In this document: positions 35,321 to 45,400 of the stretch, piece by piece
Layout of the letters: each line of letters opens with the position of its first letter
Position numbering within the stretch: the first letter of the stretch is position 1
Assembly (NCBI RefSeq): GCF_000720325.1
Contig: NZ_JOJM01000009.1
Location: 1 to 64,000, forward strand
Source of the DNA: Streptomyces sp. NRRL B-1347
GTDB lineage: Bacteria; Actinomycetota; Actinomycetes; Streptomycetales; Streptomycetaceae
Direction: 5' to 3'
Length of the DNA: 64,000 nt
Notes under the pieces: model-generated
What the model was told of the DNA's origin: nothing
Databases searched by the model: none
What the model saw: only the letters and a program-made list of their open reading frames with translations
Position numbers and translations under genes: made by a program

Positions 35321-36516
35321 TGGCCGGCACCAGCGGTTTCTCCGTCTCGGGCTACGGCCCCGAGCGCTCCACCATGGCCCGCCTGTTCGCCCGCGACTCG
35401 CTGCTGCGCCGCCTCGACTGGTGGATACTGCTCGCCGCCCTCGCGCTCTCCGTGATCGGCTCGGCGCTCGTCTACTCGGCGACCCGCAACCGCACCGAGC
35501 TGGTCGGCGACGACCCGTACGCCTTCGTGATCAAGCACGTCATCAACATCGGCATCGGCCTCGCGCTGATGGCGGGCACGATCTGGCTCGGCCACACGAT
35601 GCTGCGCACCGCCGTGCCGATCCTCTACGGCATCTCGGTCTTCCTGATCCTGCTGGTCCTCACCCCGCTCGGCGCGACCGTCAACGGCGCCCACGCCTGG
35701 ATCGTCATCGGCGGCCAGTCGCTCCAGCCCTCCGAGTTCTGCAAGATCACCATCATTCTGGGCATGGCGATGATGCTCGCGGCCCGCGTCGACGCGGGCG
35801 ACCGCGAGCACCCCGACCACCGCACCGTCGTCCAGGCCCTCGGCCTCGCCACCGTACCGATCATGATCATCATGCTGATGCCTGACCTCGGCTCGGTCAT
35901 GGTGATAGTGATGATCGTCCTCGGCGTCCTGCTCGCCTCCGGCGCCTCCAACCGCTGGGTCTTCGGACTGCTCGGCGCGGGCGCGCTCGGCGGCGTCGCC
36001 ATATGGCAGCTCGGCGTCCTCGACGACTACCAGATCGCCCGCTTCGCCGCGTTCGCCAACCCCGCGCTCGACCCGGCGGGCGTCGGCTACAACACCAACC
36101 AGGCCCGCATCGCCATCGGCTCCGGCGGCCTCACCGGCACCGGGCTCACCCACGGCTCCCAGACCACCGGCCAGTTCGTGCCCGAGCAGCAGACCGACTT
36201 CGTCTTCACCGTCGCGGGCGAGGAACTGGGCTTCGTCGGCGCGGGCGCGATCCTGTTCCTCCTCGGCGTGGTCCTGTGGCGCGCCTGCCGCATCGCCCGC
36301 GAGACGACCGAGCTGTACGGCACGATCGTCGCCGCCGGGATCATCGCCTGGTTCGCCTTCCAGGCCTTCGAGAACATCGGCATGACCCTCGGCATCATGC
36401 CCGTGGCGGGCCTCCCGCTGCCCTTCGTCTCCTACGGCGGAACGTCGATGTTCGCCGTCTGGGTGGCCGTCGGCCTCCTCCAGTCGATCAAGGTGCAGCG
36501 GCCGCTGTCGGCCTGA
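35320..36516 (+). CDS. rodA: SEDS peptidoglycan glycosyltransferase RodA (Sfr)
   Basis: Membrane polymerase (398 aa) of lipid II, partner of the upstream PBP2. Start ATG 35320 overlaps the PBP2 stop. About ten membrane helices. SEDS motifs: GAHAWIVIGGQSLQPSEFCK, LIMLMPDLGSVMV written here as IIMLMPDLGSVMV, GLTHGSQTTGQFVPEQQTDF and GLPLPFVSYGGTSM. The catalytic Asp is expected near EQQTDFVFTVAGEE. The gene is called sfr in the S. coelicolor mre cluster. Last gene of the cluster; a hairpin follows. Confidence 0.95.
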   Translation: MAGTSGFSVSGYGPERSTMARLFARDSLLRRLDWWILLAALALSVIGSALVYSATRNRTELVGDDPYAFVIKHVINIGIGLALMAGTIWLGHTMLRTAVPILYGISVFLILLVLTPLGATVNGAHAWIVIGGQSLQPSEFCKITIILGMAMMLAARVDAGDREHPDHRTVVQALGLATVPIMIIMLMPDLGSVMVIVMIVLGVLLASGASNRWVFGLLGAGALGGVAIWQLGVLDDYQIARFAAFANPALDPAGVGYNTNQARIAIGSGGLTGTGLTHGSQTTGQFVPEQQTDFVFTVAGEELGFVGAGAILFLLGVVLWRACRIARETTELYGTIVAAGIIAWFAFQAFENIGMTLGIMPVAGLPLPFVSYGGTSMFAVWVAVGLLQSIKVQRPLSA

Positions 36517-36524
36517 TCCCGCAA

Positions 36525-36556
36525 CCGGGGCGCCCAGGGACTGCCGGGCGCCCCGG
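36525..36556 (+). terminator. Terminator of the mre cluster
   Basis: Stem CCGGGGCGCCC/GGGCGCCCCGG (36525-36535 with 36546-36556), 8 nt after the rodA stop. No U-tract. Confidence 0.75.
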
Positions 36557-36564
36557 ATCGCGTC

Positions 36565-36570
36565 TAGATT
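36565..36570 (+). promoter_or_regulatory. -10 box at leaderless distance from the CYTH-CHAD gene
   Basis: TAGATT ends 6 nt before ATG 36577 with no ribosome site in between. The -35 region falls in the rodA terminator and is poor. Confidence 0.5.
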
Positions 36571-36576
36571 CGGTTC

Positions 36577-38148
36577 ATGGCGGACACGAAGCACGGGACT
36601 GCGACGCACCGCGAGATCGAGCGCAAGTACGACGCCGGAGCCGACGGAAGCCTCCCCGACCTGAGCGGCGTCGCCGGGGTGGCCGACGTCATCGACAAGG
36701 GCGTCGCCGACCTGGACGCCGTCTACTACGACACCGCCGACCAGCGCCTGGCCGAGGCCGCCATCACCCTGCGCCGCCGCACCGGCGGCTCCGACGCGGG
36801 CTGGCACCTGAAGCTCCCCGTCGCGCTCGCGGACGGCGTGCGCGACGAGGTCCACGCCCCCCTGTCGGACGACGTCCCCCGCCCCCTCGCGGGCCTGGTC
36901 CGCTCCCGCGTGCGCGACACCCCGCTGGTGCCGGTCGTACGCCTCCGCTCGGCACGCGCCGTACGCCACCTCGTGGACGGGTCGGGCACCCTCCTCGCCG
37001 AGGTCAGCGTCGACGGCGTACGGGCGGAACGCCTGCACGGCGGCCCCGGCGCGACCGCCTGGACGGAGATCGAGGTCGAACTGGGGGAGACGGCGGACCC
37101 GAAACTCCTGGACAGGGTCGAGAAGAAGCTCCGCAAGGCGGGCGTACGCCGCTCGACATCGAGCTCGAAGCTGGCCCGGGCGCTGTCGGAGACGGCAGAC
37201 GGGGTCCTCGCCGCGGGCGGTCGTCCCGCGGGACGAGTGACCCACCCCCAGCCCCGCACAGGTGACGGAGCCGGCGCCCACGTCCTCGCCTACCTCCGCG
37301 AGCAGCGCGACGCCCTGATCGCCATGGACCCCGCCGTCCGCCAGGACCTCCCCGACTCCGTCCACCAGATGCGCGTGGCGACGCGCCGCATGCGCAGCGC
37401 CTTCAAGACGTACCGGAAGGTCCTCGACAGGGAGGCCACCGACCCGCTCGGCGACGAGCTGAAGTGGCTGGCCGGAGAGCTGGGCGTGGACCGCGACCGC
37501 GAGGTCCTCACCGAGCGCCTCACGACGGCCCTCGCGGAGGTCCCCCGCACGCTGCGCCTCGGCCCGGTCCGCGCCCGCCTGCGGATCTGGTCGATCGCGG
37601 GCCGCACCGGATCGCGCCGCAAGACGGTCGCCGTCCTCGACTCGCCGCGCTATCTTGCCCTCCTGGACGCCGTCGACGCGCTGCTCGCAGACCCGCCGCT
37701 GCGCAAGGCCGCCGCGGCCCCCGCGGGGAACGTCCTGCCCGAGGCGGTCCGCAAGGACTTCGACCGCCTGGCCGCCCGCGTGGACCACGCCCTCGCCCTC
37801 GCCCCCGGCGAGGAGCGCGACGCGGCGATGCACGAGGCCCGCAAGGCGGCCAAGCGCGCCCGGTACGCGGGCGAGGCCGCGAAGCCCGCCCTCGGCAAGC
37901 CCGCGAAGCGCTTCGCGAAGCGCATGAAGGCCGTGCAGAGCGTCCTCGGCGAGCACCAGGACAGCGTCGTCGCCCGCGAGGCCCTGCGGAACCTGGCGAT
38001 CCAGGCGCACGCGGCGGGCGAGTCCGCGTACACCTGGGGCCTGCTGTACGGCCGCGAGGAGGCGGCCGCGGCGGCCCGGGAGCGGGAGCTGCCCGAGGTG
38101 TGGGCCAGGGCGGCGGCACCGAAGCTGCGGGCGGCGCTCGGCGACTGA
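36577..38148 (+). CDS. CYTH-CHAD domain protein (polyphosphate-related)
   Basis: A fusion of 523 aa. The N-terminal CYTH domain (residues ~8-200) has the ExExK signature in HREIERKYD and charged strands lining a triphosphate tunnel. The C-terminal CHAD domain (~225-510) has VHQMRVATRRMRSAFKTYRK and MHEARKAAKRARYAGEAA, the conserved histidines and basic residues that bind polyphosphate. CYTH proteins act on triphosphates or tripolyphosphate, and CHAD targets polyphosphate granules. Substrate here not shown. Single gene between rodA and the radical-SAM gene. Confidence 0.93.
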   Translation: MADTKHGTATHREIERKYDAGADGSLPDLSGVAGVADVIDKGVADLDAVYYDTADQRLAEAAITLRRRTGGSDAGWHLKLPVALADGVRDEVHAPLSDDVPRPLAGLVRSRVRDTPLVPVVRLRSARAVRHLVDGSGTLLAEVSVDGVRAERLHGGPGATAWTEIEVELGETADPKLLDRVEKKLRKAGVRRSTSSSKLARALSETADGVLAAGGRPAGRVTHPQPRTGDGAGAHVLAYLREQRDALIAMDPAVRQDLPDSVHQMRVATRRMRSAFKTYRKVLDREATDPLGDELKWLAGELGVDRDREVLTERLTTALAEVPRTLRLGPVRARLRIWSIAGRTGSRRKTVAVLDSPRYLALLDAVDALLADPPLRKAAAAPAGNVLPEAVRKDFDRLAARVDHALALAPGEERDAAMHEARKAAKRARYAGEAAKPALGKPAKRFAKRMKAVQSVLGEHQDSVVAREALRNLAIQAHAAGESAYTWGLLYGREEAAAAARERELPEVWARAAAPKLRAALGD

Positions 38149-38242
38149 GCGCGCGCCGGGGGTGGGCCGATCGAGGTACGGGGCGCGGCCCCGGTCACGT
38201 TAGGCTTGAGGGTCACCCCTGTCAGCTCACGAAGGTCCAGCG

Positions 38243-40168
38243 ATGTCTGTCGAGTCGGTTTTCCCGCAGCTCGAAGCCCTGCTCCCGCATGTGCAGAAGC
38301 CGATCCAGTACGTAGGCGGCGAGCTCAACTCCACGGTCAAGCCGTGGGAATCCTGCGATGTCCGCTGGGCGCTGATGTACCCGGACGCGTACGAGGTCGG
38401 TCTGCCCAACCAGGGCGTCATGATCCTCTACGAGGTCCTCAACGAGCGGGACGGCGTCCTCGCCGAGCGCACGTACAGCGTGTGGCCGGACCTGGAGGAG
38501 CTGATGCGGGAGCACAAGGTCCCGCAGTTCACCGTCGACTCGCACCGCCCCGTGAAGGCCTTCGACGTCTTCGGCCTGAGCTTCTCCACGGAGCTCGGCT
38601 ACACGAACATGCTGACGGCCCTGGACCTCGCGGGCATCCCGCTGGAGTCCAAGGACCGCGGGCTCGACGACCCGATCGTCCTCGCGGGCGGGCACGCGGC
38701 CTTCAACCCCGAGCCGATCGCGGACTTCATCGACGCGGCGATCATCGGCGACGGCGAGCAGGCCGTGCTCGACATGACGGAGATCATCCGCGCCTGGAAG
38801 GCCGAGGGCCGTCCCGGCGGCCGCGAGGAGGTCCTCTTCCGCCTCGCCAGGACCGGCAGTGTCTACATCCCGGCGTTCTACGACGTCGAGTACCTTCCGG
38901 ACGGCCGCATCGGCCGCGTCGTGCCGAACAAGTCCGGCGTGCCGTGGCGCGTGTCCAAGCACACCGTCATGGACCTGGACGAGTGGCCGTACCCGAAGCA
39001 GCCCCTCGTGCCGCTCGCCGAGACGGTGCACGAGCGCATGTCCGTGGAGATCTTCCGCGGCTGCACGCGCGGCTGCCGCTTCTGCCAGGCGGGCATGATC
39101 ACGCGCCCGGTGCGCGAGCGCTCGATCACGGGCATCGGCGACATGGTCGACAAGGGCCTGAAGGCCACCGGCTTCGAAGAGGTGGGCCTGCTCTCCCTCT
39201 CCTCCGCCGACCACACCGAGATCGGCGACATCGCCAAGGGCCTCGCGGACCGCTACACCGAGGACAAGATCGGCCTGTCCCTCCCCTCCACCCGCGTGGA
39301 CGCCTTCAACGTCGACCTGGCCAACGAGCTGACCCGCAACGGCCGCCGCTCCGGCCTCACTTTCGCCCCCGAGGGCGGCAGCGAGCGCATGCGCAAGGTC
39401 ATCAACAAGATGGTGTCCGAGGAAGACCTCATCCGCACCGTCGCCACCGCGTACGGCAACGGCTGGCGCCAGGTGAAGCTGTACTTCATGTGCGGCCTGC
39501 CCACCGAGACCGACGACGACGTCCTCCAGATCGCCGACATGGCGATGAACGTCATCCAGAAGGGCCGCGAGGTCTCCGGCTCGAACGACATCCGCTGCAC
39601 GGTGTCGATCGGCGGCTTCGTACCGAAGCCCCACACCCCCTTCCAGTGGGCCCCGCAGCTCTCCGCCGAGGAGACCGACGCCCGCCTCGCCAAGCTCCGC
39701 GACAAGATCCGCGGCGACAAGAAGTACGGCCGTTCCATCGGCTTCCGCTACCACGACGGCAAGCCCGGCATCGTCGAGGGCCTCCTCTCCCGCGGCGACC
39801 GCCGCATCGGCGCCGTCATTCGCGCCGTCTACGAGGACGGCGGCCGCTTCGACGGCTGGCGCGAGCACTTCTCCTACGACCGCTGGATGCAGTGCGCCGA
39901 CAAGACGCTGCCCGAGATGGGCGTCGACGTCGACTGGTACACCACCCGCGAGCGCACCTACGAGGAGGTCCTGCCCTGGGACCACCTGGACTCCGGCCTC
40001 GACAAGGACTGGCTCTGGGACGACTGGCAGGACTCCCTCGACGAGACCGAGGTCGAGGACTGCCGCTGGACCCCGTGCTTCGACTGCGGGGTGTGTCCGC
40101 AGATGGACACGCAGATCCAGATCGGCCCGACCGGCAAGAAGCTGTTGCCGCTCACGGTCGTCAAGTAG
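38243..40168 (+). CDS. TIGR03960-type B12-binding radical SAM protein
   Basis: Radical SAM enzyme of 641 aa. The N-terminal region has a cobalamin-binding-like fold (residues ~40-190). The iron-sulfur motif CxxxCxxC is at C274, C278 and C281 (GCTRGCRFCQAG), with GGE-like EGGSERMR and the radical core. A Cys-rich C-terminus (DCRWTPCFDCGVC) may hold another metal site. ATG 38243 has GAAGGT upstream. The family pairs with TIGR03936 (41412 here) and lies upstream of RNase E/G in many actinobacteria and clostridia. A tRNA or rRNA modification role has been suggested; the reaction is unknown. Confidence 0.93.
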   Translation: MSVESVFPQLEALLPHVQKPIQYVGGELNSTVKPWESCDVRWALMYPDAYEVGLPNQGVMILYEVLNERDGVLAERTYSVWPDLEELMREHKVPQFTVDSHRPVKAFDVFGLSFSTELGYTNMLTALDLAGIPLESKDRGLDDPIVLAGGHAAFNPEPIADFIDAAIIGDGEQAVLDMTEIIRAWKAEGRPGGREEVLFRLARTGSVYIPAFYDVEYLPDGRIGRVVPNKSGVPWRVSKHTVMDLDEWPYPKQPLVPLAETVHERMSVEIFRGCTRGCRFCQAGMITRPVRERSITGIGDMVDKGLKATGFEEVGLLSLSSADHTEIGDIAKGLADRYTEDKIGLSLPSTRVDAFNVDLANELTRNGRRSGLTFAPEGGSERMRKVINKMVSEEDLIRTVATAYGNGWRQVKLYFMCGLPTETDDDVLQIADMAMNVIQKGREVSGSNDIRCTVSIGGFVPKPHTPFQWAPQLSAEETDARLAKLRDKIRGDKKYGRSIGFRYHDGKPGIVEGLLSRGDRRIGAVIRAVYEDGGRFDGWREHFSYDRWMQCADKTLPEMGVDVDWYTTRERTYEEVLPWDHLDSGLDKDWLWDDWQDSLDETEVEDCRWTPCFDCGVCPQMDTQIQIGPTGKKLLPLTVVK

Positions 40169-40234
40169 CGGGCCCCGCTCGTCGCAGTTCGGAAACGGGG
40201 GGAACGGGGCGTCGGTGACGGCGTCTCAGTAGGC

Positions 40235-41368
40235 ATGGACCTTGAGAAGGGGCTCCCGGCGGAGCCGCAGCCGCAGCCGGAGCGGCAGCCGTGGCCCGCG
40301 CGGGCGCCGGAGGCGGCCGCCGGGCCCGTGCGGCTGACGAAGAGCGCGCCCGAGCCCGCCCCGCGGGCCGAGGGGTGTCTCGTGGTGGCGCTGCGGCTGC
40401 CGCTGCGGATCGTGGTCCTGGTGCTCGTGGTGCCGGTGCGGATCGTGTGGGACGCCCTGGTGGTGTGCGGACGGTTCGTGTTCGACCGGGCGCTGCGGCC
40501 CCTGGGGCGGGCGCTCGCCTGGTTCGGGCGGGGGATCGGCGCCGTCCTCGGCTTCGTCGGCAAGGCCCTCTTCGTCTGGCCCTGGGTGGCCCTGTGGCGG
40601 TTCGTGCTCAAGCCGATCGGGCTAGGCCTTCTCTGGCTCGGGCACGTGCTGGTCGTCGTACCCGCCGTGTGGGTGTACCGGTGGGTGCTCACCCCGGTCG
40701 GGCACGGGCTCGCCTGGCTCGGCCGGGTGCTCGTGGTCGAGCCCGCGCGGTGGCTGTACGCGCGCCTCCTGACGCCCGTCGGGCACGGCATCGCGTGGCT
40801 CGCCCGGGGCGTCTGGTGGGTGCTGCGGGGGATCGGCCTCGGGATCTGGTGGGTGGTCCGGGGCATCGGGACCGCCGTCGGCACACTCTTGCGGTGGATC
40901 TTCGTGGTGCCCGTGGTCGCCCTGTGGCGCTGGGTGCTTGCGCCGGTCGGCCGGGCCGTCGTCTTCGTCGCCGGGGAGATCGGGGACGCGTTCGGACACG
41001 CATGGCGGATCGCCGGGCACATCTCGCGGGCCGTGTGGGGCTTCCTGTGCCACCTCTTCAAGCTGATGGTCGTGGAGCCGGTGCGCTGGGTGTACCGGAA
41101 CCTCCTCACCCCGGTCGGGCACGCCGTGCGCGACACGCTGTGGCGCCCGGTGGCGCGGGGCGCCCGGGCCGTGGGCCACGTCGCCCGGCAGGCGCTCGGC
41201 TCCGTGCGCGAGAGCGTGCGCGAGGCCCGGGCCGACTTCCGCCGGATGCTGTTCGGCACGTCCCGCGAGAAGGCGCCCGTCATCGAAGGACCCGGGGCCC
41301 GGCGGGAACCGGACACTGGCCGGGGACGTACCCTAGGTAGCGGTACGACCCCACTCACGAAGGACTAG
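40235..41368 (+). CDS. PVGH-repeat, Trp/Val-rich membrane-associated protein
   Basis: Not recognised (377 aa). After a Pro/Glu-rich N-terminus the region 48-305 contains six copies of a ~27-residue unit with the pattern VVxPxxWxYRxLLxPVGHxxAWLxR: 85-98 (RALRPLGRALAWFG), 122-136, 149-163 (RWVLTPVGHGLAWLG), 176-190, 232-246 and 288-302. The units are rich in Trp, Val, Leu and Arg, so they look like amphipathic or re-entrant membrane helices rather than clean spans. The tail (305-345) is a basic helix. ATG 40235 has no strong ribosome site. It sits between the TIGR03960 and TIGR03936 genes, which are usually adjacent, so it may be co-transcribed with them. Function unknown. Confidence 0.75.
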   Translation: MDLEKGLPAEPQPQPERQPWPARAPEAAAGPVRLTKSAPEPAPRAEGCLVVALRLPLRIVVLVLVVPVRIVWDALVVCGRFVFDRALRPLGRALAWFGRGIGAVLGFVGKALFVWPWVALWRFVLKPIGLGLLWLGHVLVVVPAVWVYRWVLTPVGHGLAWLGRVLVVEPARWLYARLLTPVGHGIAWLARGVWWVLRGIGLGIWWVVRGIGTAVGTLLRWIFVVPVVALWRWVLAPVGRAVVFVAGEIGDAFGHAWRIAGHISRAVWGFLCHLFKLMVVEPVRWVYRNLLTPVGHAVRDTLWRPVARGARAVGHVARQALGSVRESVREARADFRRMLFGTSREKAPVIEGPGARREPDTGRGRTLGSGTTPLTKD

Positions 41369-41411
41369 GACACTGGGCAAGCGACAGCCCGAAGGCCCGC
41401 CGCCCGCGCCC

Positions 41412-42230
41412 GTGGCGCAGCGCATCCGTCTGCGTTACACCAAGCGCGGCCGCCTCCGGTTCACCAGCCACCGTGACTTCCAGCGCGCCTTCGAGCGGGC
41501 GCTGCGCCGCGCCGAGGTGCCCATGGCGTACTCGGCGGGCTTCACCCCGCACCCGAAGGTGTCGTACGCCAATGCCGCACCCACCGGCACGGGCAGCGAG
41601 GCCGAGTATCTGGAGATCGCGCTCACCGAGCCGCGCGACCCGCAGAAGCTGCGGGAGCTGCTCAACGAGTCGCTGCCCGCCGGGCTCGACATCACGGACG
41701 CCGTCGAGGCCCGTGTCTCCGGCCTCGCCGACCGGCTGACCGCCTCCGTGTGGGAGCTGCGTCTTGACGGCGTGGAGACCGCCGACGCCGAGCGGGCCGC
41801 CGCCGCCTTCCGCGCCGCCGAGACCGTCGAGGTCCAGCGCCGCACGAAGAACGGGATGCGCACGTTCGACGCCCGCGCCGCCGTCGTGAGCCTGGACGCC
41901 CTCGGCCCGGAGGCGCTCGCCTCCGTCGCTGATAGGCCGACCGACAAGCCCTGTGCGATACTGCGGCTGGTTGTACGGCACGTGACACCTGCCGTCCGAC
42001 CCGACGACGTCCTGTCCGGTCTCCGAGCTGTGGCCGACCTGGCGCCGCCGGTCCCCGCAGCGGTGACCAGGCTGGCGCAGGGGCTTTTCGATGACGAGAC
42101 CGGCACGGTGACCGACCCGCTCGCGCCCGACCGCGAGGCAGTCACGGCCGCCCCGGCCGATCGGCACCCCGATTCAGGGGCCGCCGCAGCTGCCGCCGCG
42201 ACGGCGCCGGTGCCGGAAGGTCCCGCGTAG
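41412..42230 (+). CDS. TIGR03936 (DUF2344) radical-SAM-associated protein
   Basis: The partner (272 aa from GTG 41412) of TIGR03960 proteins. Conserved N-terminus IRLRYTKRGRLRFTSHRDFQ, then RALRRAEVPMAYSAGFTPHPK and GSEAEYLEIAL, the core of the family. It may itself start 13 codons earlier at CTG 41373: an in-frame extension LGKRQPEGPPPAP is preceded by AAGGA 8 nt upstream and begins 5 nt after the previous stop. Proposed role in RNA modification with the radical SAM enzyme is family-level inference. It precedes RNase E/G by 248 bp. Confidence 0.9.
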   Translation: MAQRIRLRYTKRGRLRFTSHRDFQRAFERALRRAEVPMAYSAGFTPHPKVSYANAAPTGTGSEAEYLEIALTEPRDPQKLRELLNESLPAGLDITDAVEARVSGLADRLTASVWELRLDGVETADAERAAAAFRAAETVEVQRRTKNGMRTFDARAAVVSLDALGPEALASVADRPTDKPCAILRLVVRHVTPAVRPDDVLSGLRAVADLAPPVPAAVTRLAQGLFDDETGTVTDPLAPDREAVTAAPADRHPDSGAAAAAAATAPVPEGPA

Positions 42231-42384
42231 GGGCGTTCGCCGAGAACACCGCAGCGCCGCCCTTGGTACTCGGGAGCCACCTGGGTCGGGCAGCGCACTG
42301 ACCAGAAGACTTTCGCCAGGCCGTCCGCCAGGAGCGTACGGAACCGGCGAGACAAGACATAGACAGCTCCCGTGCGGCGCCCAC

Positions 42385-42420
42385 GCCCTCGGATGGCGGC
42401 CCCCCGCGACAGGCGAGGGC
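42385..42420 (+). promoter_or_regulatory. Structured leader upstream of RNase E/G
   Basis: GCCCTCG pairs with CGAGGGC (42385-42391 with 42414-42420) enclosing a GCGG/CCGC inner stem, about 58 nt before the ATG. It may be part of a 5' UTR. RNase E of E. coli autoregulates through its leader; here this is speculation. Confidence 0.35.
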
Positions 42421-42478
42421 CGCGGGTACGTCCGGCTTACGGCGCGGCGCCCGGGAGCGTGACGGGAGAACCGCCCGC

Positions 42479-45400
42479 ATGCTTGAGCCGAACGACCCCA
42501 CTGAGGGATCGCAGAACAGCAGCACCCCCAGCGACACGCTGCCGCCGCGCCGTCGGCGCCGCGCCGCGTCGCGCCCCGCGGGACCGCCCGCGGGCACCGC
42601 CACGGACGCCGCTCCGGCCATACCGGCCGCCCCCGCCACCGTGGACGTGGACACCGAGGAGACGGACGAGACGGCCGCCGAGGCCGTCGTCGCCGAGGCC
42701 GCTGAGACCGTTGAGGCGGCGCCTGCGGCGCGTACGCGTCGTCGTGCGACCCGTAAGGCGTCGGCTCCGGCCGGTGCGCCCAAGGCCGCGGAGGAGGCCC
42801 CGAAGGAGGCCGCCGCGGAGCAGGCCGAGGCCGTCGAGCCGTCGGTCGCCGAAACCGCTGAGGCCGCTGAGACCGTTGAGGCGGCGCCTGCGGCGCGTAC
42901 GCGTCGTCGTGCGACCCGTAAGGCGTCGGCTCCGGCCGGTGCCCCCAAGGCCGCTGACGAGGCCCCGAAGGAGCCCGCCGCCGAGGCCGCCGAGCCGGTC
43001 GCCGCGGAGGAGCCCGAGGCCGCCGCCGAGCCGGAGGCCGAGGTCGAGGCCGCGCCGCGTCGTGCGCGCCGTCGTGCCACCCGCGCCGTCGCCGCCCCCG
43101 CCGCCGAGCCGCAGGCCGAGGAGACCGCCGACGTGCCGGACACCACCACCGCCGAGACCGCCCCGGCCGCCGAGGCCCCCGCGGCCGTCGAGACCGAGAC
43201 GCCCCGCCGCGCCCGTCGCCGTGCCACCCGCGCGGCCGCCGCGCCCGCCGCGGAGGCGAAGGCCGCTGAGGCCCCGCAGGCCGCCGCCGAGCCGGAGGCC
43301 GAGGCCGAGGCCGCCCGCCCCGCTCGCGCCCGCCGCCGCGCCACCCGCAAGGCCGCCGCCGGGTTCACCGCGCCGCCCGCCGAGGCGCGTGCGAAGGGCG
43401 ACGACGGCCAGCGGCCCGCGCGCCCGTCCGTCGCCGTGTTCCAGGCGCCGGTGTTCACCGAGCCGATGTTCCAGACCCCGGAGCGCGCCGCCGCCGCTGC
43501 CGCCGCCGAGGCGGCCGAGGCCGAGAGCGCGCCCGCCGCCGAGGAGGAGACGGGCCCGCGCCGTCGCCGTCGCCGCCGTGCCGCCGACGAGCAGCCCGTC
43601 GAGGCCCCGCAGCCCGTCGAGACCGCGGTGGTCACGGAGGCTCCCGAGGCCCCCGAGGCCGATGAGCCCCAGGACGCCGAGGCCGAGGCCGAGACCGAGG
43701 CCGCCGATGGCGAGGAGGCCGGCGAGCGCCAGGGCCGCCGTCGCCGCCGTGGTGGCCGCCGTCGTCGTCGCGGCGAGTCCGCGGACGCCGACAGCGCCGA
43801 CGCCGAGGCCGATGCCGACATCGCCGCCGAGCAGGCGGAGCAGGACGCCGAGGACGCCGCCGAGCAGACCGCGGAGGACGCCGAAGAGGCCGACGACGCC
43901 GCTGACGGCCCGGCCGGCTCCAGCAGCAGCCGCCGTCGCCGCCGCCGTCGCCGCCGCGCCGGTGACGCCGCCGAGTCCGAGCCGGGCGACGGCGACCCCG
44001 AGCGCACGGTCGTGAAGGTGCGCGAGCCGCGCAAGAAGAGCGACGACGCGCCGTCGGACGAGGTGCAGTCCATCAAGGGCTCGACCCGTCTCGAGGCCAA
44101 GAAGCAGCGCCGCCGCGAGGGGCGCGAGCAGGGCCGCCGCCGGGTGCCGATCATCACCGAGGCCGAGTTCCTGGCCCGCCGCGAGGCGGTCAACCGCGAG
44201 ATGATCGTCCGCCAGAACGGCGACCGCACCCAGATCGGCGTCCTTGAGGACAACGTGCTCGTCGAGCACTACGTCAACAAGGAGCAGTCGACGTCGTACG
44301 TCGGCAACGTCTACCTGGGCAAGGTGCAGAACGTCCTGCCGTCGATGGAGGCCGCCTTCATCGACATCGGCAAGGGCCGCAACGCCGTCCTGTACGCCGG
44401 TGAGGTCAACTTCGAGGCGCTCGGCATGGCCAACGGGCCGCGCCGCATCGAGTCCGCCCTCAAGTCCGGCCAGTCGGTCCTGGTGCAGGTCACCAAGGAC
44501 CCGATCGGCCACAAGGGCGCCCGTCTGACCAGCCAGGTCTCGCTGCCCGGCCGCTACCTGGTCTACGTGCCCGAGGGCTCGATGACCGGCATCAGCCGCA
44601 AGCTGCCCGACACCGAGCGGGCGCGTCTGAAGACCATCCTCAAGAAGATCGTCCCCGAGGACGCGGGCGTGATCGTGCGCACCGCCGCCGAGGGCGCGAG
44701 CGAGGACGAGCTGCGCCGCGACGTCGAGCGGCTCCAGGCGCAGTGGGAGGACATCCTCAAGAAGTCGAAGATGACCACCACCAGCTCGCCGAGCCTGCTG
44801 TACGGCGAGCCGGACATGACCGTCCGCGTGGTCCGCGACATCTTCAACGAGGACTTCTCCAAGGTCATCATCAGTGGTGACGACGCCTGGCAGACGATCC
44901 ACGGCTACGTCTCGCACGTCGCCCCCGACCTGGCGGACCGGCTCCAGCGCTGGACGTCCGAGGTCGACGTCTTCGCGACGTACCGGATCGACGAGCAGCT
45001 GGCGAAGGCGCTCGACCGCAAGGTCTGGCTGCCGAGCGGCGGCTCGCTGGTGATCGACAAGACCGAAGCCATGGTCGTGATCGACGTCAACACCGGCAAG
45101 TTCACCGGTCAGGGCGGCAACCTCGAAGAGACCGTCACCAGGAACAACCTGGAGGCGGCCGAGGAGATCGTGCGCCAGCTCCGGCTGCGCGACCTGGGCG
45201 GCATCGTCGTCATCGACTTCATCGACATGGTCCTGGAGTCCAACCGCGACCTGGTCCTCCGGCGGATGCTGGAGTGCCTGGGCCGCGACCGTACGAAGCA
45301 CCAGGTCGCCGAGGTGACCTCGCTCGGCCTCGTCCAGATGACCCGCAAGCGGGTGGGCCAGGGCCTCCTGGAGTCCTTCTCCGAGACCTGCGTCCACTGC

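Noticed and set aside
42372..44015. Proline/arginine-rich reading frame inside rne
   Set aside because: It is the alternative frame of the Ala/Glu/Arg repeats; the RNase frame is supported by catalytic motifs downstream.
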